The notes under the pieces were generated by a model, which worked only from the letters and a program-made list of their open reading frames with translations, made no database searches and was not told the DNA's origin. 64,000 nt of DNA from Echinarachnius parma (lineage: Eukaryota; Echinodermata; Echinoidea; Clypeasteroida; Echinarachniidae), in assembly GCA_037951105.1 (NCBI GenBank), contig JBAMJV010003078.1, forward strand, positions 186,001 through 250,000, written 5' to 3'. The first letter of the stretch is position 1. Each line of letters begins with the position of its first letter. Made by a program: the position numbers and the translations under genes. Shown piece by piece: positions 1-11,300 of the stretch.

Positions 1-1450
1 TCAATACAGACCCTAACCCTAAAAGATTTCAGCCAGAGAAAAAAAAATGTATGATCAACTGTGATGGGCGTAACAACGGGGGGGGGGGGGGGGGGGGGGG
101 TGTCCATCGCCAACAATTTTCGAGGCCAAGACCATTGGTTTAGATACGATCGAGACCCATAAAAAGTGGACTCGAGACCGGTAAAAAGTGGACCAAGATC
201 GACAAAAAGTGGAACTTTCTGATTGATTTTTTTTTTTCGGGGGGGGGGGGGGGTGCGTACGCACTCAACGCACCCAACGCACCCGCCTGGTTATGTGCCT
301 GTATAATGATAGATGAGACTAAGATAATAATTCGAGAATAATGAGAAAGTAGCGGCCATGACGCCTGGAGGAATGGACTAGGGAATGGATCATTCCCAGG
401 GGTAGGAGCTAGGGGGGCACGTGCCCTCACACATACCAACACACAAATTGTTTTGTCCGCCAGGTGCCCCCATGCATGCTTGGGCATAACATAAATTGAT
501 AAATTAAAGGAAAACGGGTCCTGTAATTATAACTTATATATTTCATTTTCGGCGAAGACCCGTTTTTCTGCATGCCTGCTAGGTCGCCTGCATGCAGGTG
601 AAAACATGTGCCCCCTCACGAATAGTGCAACTGGCTCTTCGATGCCCCCAACCCCTTCTTGAAAAATCCTAGCCACGCATTGAGTATGCAACCACGGCCC
701 CTTTGATAAGATCCATGAACGATCTCAACCAATATCGTAATAGCATAATTGTTGACTTGTTGCTGTAAATTTATTGGCGATTGCATTCAATCGTGAATAT
801 TTTGCGCCAAAGCGTCTTCTTAGTCCAATTGAATCACAGTCATAACATTTACAATTATGATGAGGAAGCTTAAGAGGCTGTATCAAGCCTTGGGTCCGCC
901 TTGGGCATGGGCGTAGGGGCGTAGCCCTTTAGGGACACATTTTTTTCGCAGGGGCTGGGGTTCTTTTACCCGAAAATGATCCTAACCGCCTTTTCACCTG
1001 ACAAAAAATGGGTCCTCACCTTTTTGATGTCCCCAAATGATTATGTTTGTTTATTGTTTAGTCCGAAAATGTGGCTATTTGCCCGAATATGAAGTTGACG
1101 GTTTTGTCCAAAAATTATAATAAGTTGTCCTAAAAGTACGTATAATTATGACTTTGCCCCTTATGAGACATATTCTTCAGAGTTACTTGACTAATAATTT
1201 TGTTTGAGTAAAAATAATTATAATCTGATCAAACTCCAACATATAGTAAGATAATGTTGCTGAATTGAAAGGTGGTCACATTCTCATTGTTATAGAAATA
1301 ATTTACTATACACTTGTATTAGTTGATTTGCTTTGTATTATAACTTCTAAAAATGCCTTGTTTGCGATGTAAAGTTTTACCCACTAGATGGCGACAAACT
1401 CTGTCACGCAGAGAGTTTGAGAAAGTGTGACACAAACAAAATAATACAAA
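1..1450. other. Non-coding DNA with poly(G) runs and a 22-bp triplet repeat
   Basis: No gene seen. The stretch holds long G runs near 79-101 and 240-253. At about 148-215 there are three consecutive degenerate copies of a ~22-bp phrase ending in 'aaaaagtgga', separated by 'gagacc' or 'aagatc'. Around 970-1130 are phrases of the type 'cccgaaaat' and 'tttgcccgaa' that recur at 3170-4230. The open frames here are proline-rich translations of the G/C runs and have no protein character. Confidence 0.5.
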
Positions 1451-1470
1451 TCCTGACCAAAAAAAATCCT

Positions 1471-2840
1471 GATCTAGTAACTTAATTAGAAATCTAATCT
1501 ATAGTGGTTCTATCATGCCTTGTTGTATTCGAATTACCACTAGAAGCATGTATAGGAACAGGTTTCGGTTTCCCATATTTCTCATGATTTAAGTGTTTAG
1601 ACGGGGTTCAGATTAGTTGACCTGCAAGCATCACAACCAGAATAACCCCCTGCCGATTTCATCGGCGTGGGTAATAACTCCGATAACATTCGGAATTGAA
1701 GCCTGCAGTTTATTTGGAAGGAGAAGAAGATCGAGTAGATAATTATAACTGTGTACTCAGTGCAATGAGTTTGCGAATATCACTTTGCATTTTGCTCATT
1801 ATACTTGGTCATTTGAACATTTTGTATACCAACCATGGAATTTTCACAGATCATTCAGTGGACAAATCAGATCACATATTTTAATTTGTTCGCACATGTC
1901 AACTATATTTGGAAGGAGAAGAAGATTTATAATTATCTAGTAGATAATTATAATTTATTAAACTGTGTAGTGTACTCAGTCTCAGTGCAATGAGTTGGCG
2001 AATATCACTTTCGGAAGGAGAAGATGATTTATAATTATCTATAGTAGATAATTATAACTGTGTACTCAGTGCAGAGGCGTCGATTTCTTCTCTCCATTGG
2101 GGGGGGGGGGGGGGGGGGGGGGGTGATATGTCATTTTGACCATCTTTGCCGAGGGAGCGAAGCATCATGTTATGAGGATGGCTTTGTCTAAGTATGGATG
2201 AACTTTAGCCTGATAGGTACATAGATTGCAAGCATCCTGATGGACCCCTGAATAGAATCAGTCAAGGGATAGGAAGGGATTGGGAAGCTTATTGGGGGTC
2301 AAGGGGGCGGAGCCCCCGGAAGCTTTGGGATTTGTAATATTCATAAATAAAGATTGGGAAAATAAAGCCGGGACTGGGTCAAATAACCTTAATGGGGGTT
2401 CCAGGGGGCGCAGCCCCCGGAAAATTTTGGATTTGGGCAGTTTAGCACTATCAAAATGTGGTTTAAAGAAGACTATAGTATCAACTTTCACATTAATAAT
2501 AAGACATGTAAGAGGGGGCAATGCTCCTTTATTTTAATGTTATTGTATATTTTTGAACCCCAAATATTGGGGGGATAATATACAGGCCATTCCCCCCCCC
2601 CCCAGCTGAAATATTTGGGGGGGGGGGGGCGGATATATCCCCCCCCCCCATCCCCCCGTGATCGACGCCCATGACTCAGTGCAATGAGGTGGCGAATATC
2701 ACTTTGCATTTTGCTCATTATACTTGGTCATTTGAAAAATGTGTATACCATGGAATTTTCACAGATCATTCAGTGGACAAATCAGATTACAGAAAAGCAT
2801 ATTTTAATTGTTCGCACATGTCAACAAAGTTATTATAGTG
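1471..2840. repeat. Scrambled, partly tandem copies of a Kolobok-like MITE interior
   Basis: The segment matches the interior of the intact MITEs at 44966-45345 and 58614-58993 (shared phrases 'gatctagtaac', 'caggtttcggtt', 'tgcgaatatcactttgca', 'gtggacaaatcaga'). The phrase 'ggaaggagaaga' followed by 'gataattataactgtgta' and 'actcagtgcaatgagt' occurs near 1718, 1911 and 2014. The 'gcgaatatcacttt' part returns at 2691 after a G-rich insertion. This reads as an old copy broken up by internal duplications and insertions. Confidence 0.6.
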
Positions 2841-3240
2841 GCATAGCTATACTGCAGGGGGTGGGGGTGAGGGCAAGTAAGAGGGAATACCAAGGGCGTC
2901 AACAGATTTTCAAAAGTGAGTGTGGTGGGGGTGGGGCCGGGGGGGGGGGGGGGGCGTGGGCGAGCGAAGTGACCGAGGGAGTGTCCCCCCTCATATACGA
3001 TAGCTGGAGCTTTCGCATTTTATACTTGAACATAAATTGTGAAATCGGGTTAGTGCATACGATATCATATTCCATCCATATAGGCGTAGGAGGCGGGCTG
3101 AGGAGGCTGCAGCCCCCCTGGAGCACTTCACGGAAAACGACTATATGGCGGGCAAAGAGCACCTCACATTCGGGCAAAACATGTCATATTTTCGCAAATC
3201 CGTATTGGGGCAAAGGGCCATTCTTTGAAAAGTGAAACTT
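2095..3240. repeat. G-rich repetitive block
   Basis: Contains G runs at about 2100-2123 and 2939-2954, alternating G and C runs at 2594-2650, and two copies of 'agcccccggaa' about 100 bp apart (near 2309 and 2411) inside similar flanks, i.e. a short tandem duplication. A related 'tgcagccccc' phrase follows near 3108. The open frames across it on both strands are translations of these runs and are not called as genes. Confidence 0.5.
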
Positions 3241-3539
3241 TTTTGGAAAAATTGAAGTTTTATTTTTCTGTTGTTTTCTTCCATTTTTGGAATGATCCAT
3301 GTGTAAAGTTTCGAGAAATATATTATTTACACTAAATAAAGACACTTTCATACTCATTTGCATAAATTTACATATTTCAATATTTTTCTAAAATCATAAC
3401 CCAGAAAATAATCAAGATATCGAAAGGATAGTTAGCAAGCTTATTCTTCTCACTTTCCTGTACATGTTGATACCAACTTTGTAAAAATTGAACCTTTCAT
3501 TCCTTTCTAAACCTGATATTATAAAATTCCCATTTTTCC

Positions 3540-4240
3540 ATTCATATTGTACATGTCACACACGTGACCACCCCAAAATGTCACACAGTGACCAGACGTT
3601 ACCACGTAATTAAATGCAATAAAAAACAACGGTTTGATATAATTCTTATTCATTGCTATTTTTGTACTTACAGATCTATAATACTTGTCTGGTAATAAGA
3701 TGAACATTGTAGCTTTTCATATTTCAAAGGATTTCCCAAATGAAACTGAGTTATGAAAAAAGCGCTCCGTGCATGCGAAGTCACACACGTGACCCATGCC
3801 ATTTGACCTCTGACATTGAATAACGTAATCCTTATAAAATCTTTTGTGTTAAGTTTGAAAGACTTCAACATATTCAAGTCACATACAAAGTAAAAATCAT
3901 TATACCTCTTATACTTACTGAAATATATGCATCCTATTTCAACATTTTTCATGTTTTGGGTCACACACGTGACCAAGAATGGCCCCAAAATGCAATACTT
4001 GGGCAAAGTCATGCCATTTTTGGGCAGAGTCACGGTCGTACATTCGGGCAAAATAAGGTAGTTTTGGGGCAATACAACGTAATTTGGGGGCAAAACTGTT
4101 CTTTATTCGGGTAAAATCATGTTATTTTCGGTCTTAACATTAAACCCCCCATAATTGTGGGCCATCAAAGAGGCGAAGCCCTTTTTTTTTTAGGGGGGGG
4201 GGGGAAATTATATTCGGGCAAAACACCTCAGCCCCCTGAG
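3540..4240. repeat. Degenerate short-period repeat block with CACGTG-containing motif
   Basis: The motif 'tcacacacgtgacc' occurs three times (near 3550, 3780, 3961) plus a variant 'tcacacagtgacc' near 3580. From about 3995 to 4140 a phrase of the type 'ttcgggcaaaat' recurs about six times with a 20-28 bp period. The same phrase appears singly near 3171 and 4212. No coding sequence is supported. Confidence 0.5.
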
Positions 4241-5319
4241 AAAAATGTGCTCCCGTCGATTCCATCCAAGCTATGAAATAAAACATACATTATGTGAAAC
4301 ATATACAAATGTGTGGGGTTGGGGGGGGGGGGGGGGCATGTCCCCGCCTGTTGACGTCCATGGCGAAAATTATGAAGAAAACAAGAAATACATAAGGTAC
4401 ACTATATAGGTGTGCCCCCAATGATCCTCACTAATATCAATTTCCCATAACTTTGGTGCTCTTTCAGGGGGACATACAATACTACTACTACATGGGTAGC
4501 TTTGTTGAATTTTCATACACTATACCTACCACCCCGCCCCCACCCACATTAAAAAAATACCCGCAACAAGCCATTTTGAAATGATGACGCAAGATCTATT
4601 TATGTAAGACTGCGGACAAGTGCAAGGCGGTCTGAATTTACGACTAAGAAGGAATTCTAGTCTTGATTGCATGCCCATAGTCTTTTTGTGTTGTCTATTT
4701 ATCTAGCAAACATTGTAATTTTGTAGATGTACATTGAACTAAAAAAGAAATACATGAACTTATTCTATGAAGTTTGAAAGTAATAGTTGCATCAGTACCA
4801 TCCCTTGGTACAATTATGAAAATAACCCTCCTAAATTGTATTTATTAGATACAATTCACGAAAGCTAAACGCCTGTAATAAAGAATAACTGCACAGTCAC
4901 AAAATAATAACATTGATCTGTGCCAAACCTGGTTTCGGTGGTTGCGGTATAAATCACACATCATTTGCATGCAATTTTTACATAAGAAACAACGCGTTTT
5001 GAATACAAATAACGTCAATTATGGAGTTATCAGTGACATGATTATAATCTATAAATATCTTGGACTTGGTGGCCGTGAATGCGCCTTTACGAAAAAGGCT
5101 GAGACTTGAGACCCTAGGTGAGATATTCGACCCTAGGTGAGATATTCTGTCGGGTATGTTGACTTTTTTGAGGAAGATTGAGCCAACTGCATTTTGGCAC
5201 TGGCTGGTCTGTATCGCTGTGGTACCGCTGGCTCTGCTGCTGTAGTCTGTGACTTGTGTGTCGTCAATGTGAAATGGTGTGACTGAAATTGGTGCTCTGC
5301 AGATTGCAGTGCAATTGTG
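4241..5319. other. Non-coding stretch
   Basis: Only a G run at about 4319-4336 and a short direct repeat of 'ccctaggtgagatattc' near 5111 and 5132 stand out. No exon, RNA gene or transposon end is recognised. Confidence 0.4.
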
Positions 5320-5783
5320 GAGGGTCCTACTAATTAGTGTGAATAAGTGCAAAGTACTGCGAACAAGCTATTTACGGCCGCCCTATTTACTGCGAACAAA
5401 TTACCCATTCGCATGCACTTGTTCGCAGTATTTATAGTAATTGCTGCGCTCAATTACTATTTACTACGAGTACGAGGAAACGGGATCGGGATTTACTGTA
5501 AACAAATTTGTTCGCATTATGAAATCCTGTTCGTATTATGAAATCCTGTTCGTATTATGAAATCCTGTTCGTGCTTGTTCGCAGTACATTTGTTCCCGCT
5601 TATTCCATCGATATTAGATAATGTAGGTTATCTTCATTCTTCACACTAAAACCAAAAATAACGATCTATGTATTTTTATATCGATGGCTTATTGATTATT
5701 CGTGCTATATAGTCGCGCAATATCATGTATATAGTTCCACTTGTTCGCAGTACTTCGCACTTGTTCGCGCTAATTAGTAGGAC
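5320..5783. mobile_element. TIR element (MITE) with 'ggtcctactaattag' ends
   Basis: Inverted ends of about 45 bp: the left begins 'ggtcctactaattag' then 'tgcaaagtactgcgaac', and the right end is its near-exact reverse complement. 'caattgtg' lies immediately outside both sides (5312-5319 and 5784-5791), an apparent 8-bp target duplication. The interior contains several 'gcgaacaag'/'cttgttcgc' motifs in both orientations and a short triplication of 'attatgaaatcctgttcgt' near 5516-5575. No transposase frame is present, so this is non-autonomous; 8 bp would fit a hAT-type element. Confidence 0.7.
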
Positions 5784-6179
5784 CAATTGTGAAAGGCTGC
5801 ATGTGTTTTAAGAAATCTTCATGGAATTGGAAGTTACAATCAGTCCTATAGCCTATGCTATACTAATTAGCGTGAACAGGGAGAATTCTATGAATGATGA
5901 TTATTGAAGCTAGACAAAGTGATTATTGCCATATTTGTTAAACATTGTTAAATTTCTTGATGAAAGTAGACTAGTGGTGATGTCAATGTCTTTGTCTTTG
6001 AATTGATGATGATGATGATAATGATGATGATTTTCTAATTTTCTAATTCTCTTTGAAATAAAATGGTTTTTTTATAATAATTATTATTTCAGAGCAGTAT
6101 TTTAAATAAAATTAAAGCTACATGAGTCATGACATAGTTGTATCACAATATCTGAATTTTGTTTTTATTTTTCATTCAG

Positions 6180-6209
6180 AATTTAGACCTGTGATTGGCA
6201 GCAGAGAAG
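6180..6209 (+). other. TEX2: TEX2 5' UTR part of the first coding exon
   Basis: A pyrimidine-rich tract ending 'tttttcattcag' (AG at 6178-6179) is a good splice acceptor. Thirty bases of UTR precede the ATG at 6210. The frame stays open upstream through a TTG, but the ATG is preferred because the bases between acceptor and ATG lack another ATG and the ATG context is 'agaag-ATG-a'. The donating 5' UTR exon is not recognised in 1-6179. Confidence 0.7.
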
Positions 6210-7679
6210 ATGAATTCGGAAAAGAAGCAGAAGCCCAAGCCGCCCCGGCCCCCAGCGCCAAACCTGGGTTCAAAGAAGAACATACAGAAGCAAGCTGCTT
6301 CTGGGTTTTCCTTTAGCTTCAATGACCTCAAGTCAGTGGACAGTGATGATGATTCTGAGAACAGTTTTGTGGAGTTTGCTAAACCCAACACACAGGATGT
6401 GTTGTCTAGCTCAAAGAAACCCAAAGAGCTTCAGTCCATGACAAATGCAGACTCTAAAACCAAAGAAATGAAGCCGTTGTCCTCTTCCAAAGATCTCACA
6501 AAGAATGGAGAAACGCATTCTTTGGGTAGTGAAGAGGACTTCTACAAATACAATGAAGCTATCCGTCCACCTGAAATCAAGTCTTCAGTGGTGACCAAAC
6601 CAGTGGCAGTGGAACAAGTGCAAAAGGTTACAGAAGAAGTTCAAAGGTCATCCCCACCAACAAAATCAAGGGTCAATAGAGACACTGGACTCCAGAATGA
6701 AACTGTAGGCAAGATCAAGCCAAAGCTCACAAAGGTAGGCTCTGGTGTGCTTAAAGTTGCAACAGAAGTTCTAGAAGAAAAGGAGAATGAAGCGTTTAAG
6801 TTGCCGTACGACTCCCAGGAAGCTCTTGCTGATCCTCTGAGCTTCCTGGATAAGGTCATGGAAGATCAGCTGGACATCAGCTTTGAGGATGAAGAGGACT
6901 CTGGGAGCAGGGGATCCCTTAGGAGGAATGAAAGCGGGGGCAGCATCAACAGTCTGAAAAAGAAAACCCTTCAGCAACAACGAACCAAGAGCTTAGATGT
7001 AGAGATTGGTCAAGGCAAGGATAGTCGTAAAAGTGAGGAAAACTCATTAGACATCAACCCATGTTACTTTAACGTTCCAACTCCTTCTGAATTGAAAGAT
7101 GAACCAGTGAAGAGGTCTGACAGTATATCGAGCCTCAAAGGAAATAAAAAAGCTCAAGCCAAAGTCGTGTCACTATCAGAACTCCTTGCTTCCAAAAATG
7201 TAGCGGAAGATGATGGCGAACAACAGAGTATCGCTGCAAGTTCTGATGGACTAAGGACTCCAGAGACGGCACCTAATGACTCGGACTGGGTCAAGATAGA
7301 GAGGAAGCCTCGGACAGACAGCCCTCCTCCATCATCCAGTCAGGCGCAGTCACCGGTGGAGGAAGTGAAGACTGCCCCGCAAGACTGGGACGTCCCTCTC
7401 CCGCCGCTGCCCTTCTACACCCTCCACCTTCTGACATTCCTTGCCTTCCTGTACTACCTGTTTCCCCTCCCAACCTATCTCTCTGGCTTCCTTACTGGCC
7501 TCTTCTGCTCCTTCTATCTCGTCCTCTTCCTCATCTGGATCAACCTTCCTCCTCGGGACAGGTTCCTCGAGGAGGAGGAGGAGGAGGAGGATGCAAGTGA
7601 TGATCCTTTGGTCATTCCTGGCCCAAGGATGACTGCTGCTAAGGTCAGGTCCAAGGAGCAGGAGAAAGTTGCTCTAAAG
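6210..7679 (+). CDS. TEX2: TEX2 exon: disordered N-terminus and membrane hairpin (residues 1-490)
   Basis: Encodes 490 residues. The first ~20 are Lys/Pro-rich (KPKPPRPPAP). Residues 21-395 are Ser/Glu/Asp/Lys-rich and low in order, with many potential phosphosites, including 'RRNESGGS' and 'QRTKSLD' basophilic-kinase-like sites. Residues 108-116 (EEDFYKYNE) resemble a degenerate FFAT motif. After PLPPLPF, two hydrophobic segments (about 400-420 and 424-447) separated by LPTY form a hairpin as expected for ER anchoring. A run of acidic residues (about 452-459) follows. The exon ends in phase 0 at a strong donor (AAG|gtgagt). Confidence 0.93.
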
Positions 7680-8337
7680 GTGAGTGAATTGACTGAACTT
7701 ATTTACCTCTAGAGGTATTCTAAAACATGCATGTATCTTTTGTATAAATACTTTTCTATGAATGCATGTCAGTTTGATTCATATTTTATTATTTATAAAT
7801 ATTCATTAGTATGCTATAGTGCTGTAACCGATCATCAGATCGGCATGCCGATCACGATCCGATCATACATGATCGGACCGTTTTTGCCGATTTCCGATCA
7901 TTCCGAAAAAATTGGAAGATCGGATCGGCAAAAAAATAAATCAGTTTTTTTTTCTTTGGAAAATGATCCCAAAAAACATATTTTGGGAATATAAATGAAT
8001 ACCAAAGCAACATATATCCATATGAATAAGCCCAAGGTAATCTTGTATGGGTATGCTTTCATTTAAAACTGATTACCTCTCCTTTTACAAAATTACTCAC
8101 GCCGATTTTGAGCTTAGTCCCATGTGATTAATTTGGCGTAACCTTTAAGAATCACATGGGACTAAGCTCAAAATCGGCGTGAGTAATTTTGTAAAAGAAG
8201 AGGTAATCAGTTTGAAATGAAAGCATACCCGTACAAGATTACCTTGGGCTTATTAATATGGATATATGTTGCTTTGGTATTCATTTATATTCCCAAAATG
8301 TGTTTTTGGGGGATCATTTTCCAAAGAAAAAAAAAAC

Positions 8338-8380
<43 letters not shown>

Positions 8381-11300
8381 ATTTTTTTTAGCCGATCATC
8401 CGATCCCGATCATCGATCCGATTTCGAAGATCGATAAATTTTTGCCGATCCGATCAAACGATCCGATCATCAAGGTCAGTTACAGCACTAGTATGCTATA
8501 TGAATTTTGATCACATTAGCCATTGTTCTCTTAAATCCATAATGAGACCTACGTAAGGAATTCTCTATGATTATGACTATCAATTGTATTGCATGACAAT
8601 GAAATAATTAGATGCTCTTTATTTTGTTCACTTGGTAGCATGGTAGCCTAATTCAGGGAATGAAATTAACTTGCATTGATTTGTAAGCTTAGCCTAATAT
8701 TCAAACCGATAATTTGCTTCAATTTTAACTTGTCATTTTATCATTTCTCCTGATCTATGCATTTGGCATGCAAATTGGCACTCGTAATTTGAGCTGGAAC
8801 TTGCTAGATGCAATCATGCCTATCTTTCATTAGTATTAATTTTGCTCATTAATTTAATTTTCATTTTATTTGATAAAATCATTTATTCCATCATTCATTC
8901 ATTCATTAAGAGTATTCCAGAGGTAACCATCCAAGTAGAGCATCCATCTTTGGAAGAGGTGAAAGTGGATTCTACTATTTTTGTGTTTGCTTTTTTGCTT
9001 GTTATTTTTCCTTTTCTAACCTTTTTACAATTAATGCAAGAGTTGCTGCTGGTGTAGTGAAGTTTTCAGTAGTGCCATGTAGTACTAAAAAGAACTGTTA
9101 AAGGAGATACCAAGCGGAATTGCTACTTAACAAAATAAAATTTCCGAATTAAGAACTTCTTCTGAAGACAGAGATCTATATATTGATTCTAAGGAGAAAG
9201 TTCTGTTAATTTTTTTTTATTCAGAGTAGATTTCTAAAATTAAATGTTTTATATTGAAAAACAATGGTTCTGATTTAAGAAATGTCCTGAAGACAGATTG
9301 AGAAATCTAATCTCTTTTCTAAACCTTATATCACAAGGGTTCTTGAAATTAAAGAAAATAGTACTCTTTACATGATTGCTATATATATACCTACCCCCTT
9401 TCATGAGTTCTTATCAGGACTAAAACATTGTACATTTATTTTGGGTGTACTCTTTTCATTAACTGTAACATCTCCTTTAATAACAGTTCTTTTCAGAAAA
9501 TTATACTGCAAAAACTCTACCACATCATGATATGTTTAGTTGTATTTCATCATAATCTTTCACCCCTGTTATTTATATAGTTTTTTATGAGCATTGTATA
9601 GAAATTCTAGATTTATTTTGCACTTTTTGTTTATTCCTAATTCAAATCCTATTATTATATTTTGCAATTTCTTTTAAAGATTGTTGATCAAAGTTATTTA
9701 ATTGTATAAGAACTTGGGGTCCTTCGAATGTATTACTGTACATCATCAGCAATCATTACTATACTAAATAATAATAAATAACAATCCATTCTTATAAATA
9801 ATGCAATATTACAATTAAGTCTCAATGCGCAAAGAAATAGAAAATAAAAAATGTCTTCAGAAAAGGTATCTGAGAAATATTCAATAATTCAATAAAAAGC
9901 AAACATGTAACATTAATTTGACTATTTATTTAAAAACAAACAAACAAGAAAGCTTTGAGACTGGTTCGAAAATTGTTCTTGTGTGTCAGATACTCAGATT
10001 GTCTTACATTTGTTCCCGAGCATAGGTGCAGTAAGCTGGAAAGTTTGCTAACCGTATGTCTTGGTTTTTACAGATTAGTGAGTTATAAGTTTTGCTGAAC
10101 TAGAACGAAGGACTCATGCTGATCTTTGAAAACAAATAAGCTGATTACTTGGTTGCTAGTCTATTGCATTGAAATATTTAATAGTTCTGTTCTTTGATGA
10201 AGCAACATTAAAACATGTAACTGCGACCTACATTTTGTTAATGGTTTGGGATAGAGATAATTGTAGTGATATTTGGGTCAAAGATTAATCGGAACTGAAA
10301 TTGTTTGAAGATATCCTCAAGTGGATGCTATATATATATGTACTGGGTTTTTTTAAAATGTAAATTTGCTTAAGGGGTTCAAAGGGGACTTAACTGTCAA
10401 GTTATAATTGCTGTTAATACTAACCAGCTTTGCAGTGTGTGTGGATGTTTGATTTGAAGTGGTGCATTAATTACATGCTGTTTTGCAGTGAATTTACCGC
10501 ACTGACAGAATTATGATTGTTAGTTTGTTTGATGTTGAACTGTAATACAAATTTTTTTTTTACTGGCCCTATATCAAATGACCCCAAATCTTGGGGCAAT
10601 TGCTAACTAGTCTCAAGCCCTGGCTATGCACATGCTTGAGTGTATACAGTGTGAGTAAAATAAAAACGAAACCGGACTTTACTAGCTTATAAATACGCAA
10701 TTTTAAAAATATATATAGATATGTTAATATTGGTATCACGATAAAGTTTGAGAAAATGCAGTGAGAATGGTATCATACACTCTGATCACTTCACGCTTCA
10801 CGGAACGCGACCTAATTATCCTCAGTCATGCAAAGACCACCCCAAGTTTGCCGTTTTCTTGTTTTGTGAATGGCTGCATCCTGTTGTCTGATGTTAGCAT
10901 CCATTCATGATGGAACAAAACAGCTGCAAACTTTAGACACAGGTAGTTTTTGCATGCCTTTGGATACTAAGGTCGCGTTTGTTGAAGCGTAAAGCTATCA
11001 AAGTGTATGATATATAATTTTAAAGGCAATTTCTCAAGTTTTAACATAATAGCAATATCAACATATTATATGTTTAGAATTGTGGATTTATAAGCTACTA
11101 AAGTCTAGTTTCATTTTTTTTTTTTACTCGCACTGTTTATGTAACATTTAGGGAAAAGGGGAGAAACCTTTCAAATAGAAAGAACTTCACTGTGTAACTA
11201 GTGTATGTAACCTTACCACGAATACAGGATGCCATAAGGCTGAATAAATGCCTGAATAAACACACTTGAGGGTTTGCATCGGCTCTGCAATTTAGTTTCT

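Noticed and set aside
10..23. Telomere-like 'accctaaccctaa' at the window start
   Set aside because: Only about two repeats followed by ordinary sequence; far too short for a telomere.
2258..3235. Open frames of 76-183 codons across the G-rich block
   Set aside because: Composed of poly-Gly/Pro from G/C runs plus MITE sequence; no conserved domain or exon boundary.
6195..6209. TEX2 start at the TTG at 6195
   Set aside because: Nuclear genes rarely use TTG; the in-frame ATG at 6210 gives the natural N-terminus MNSEKKQKPK.
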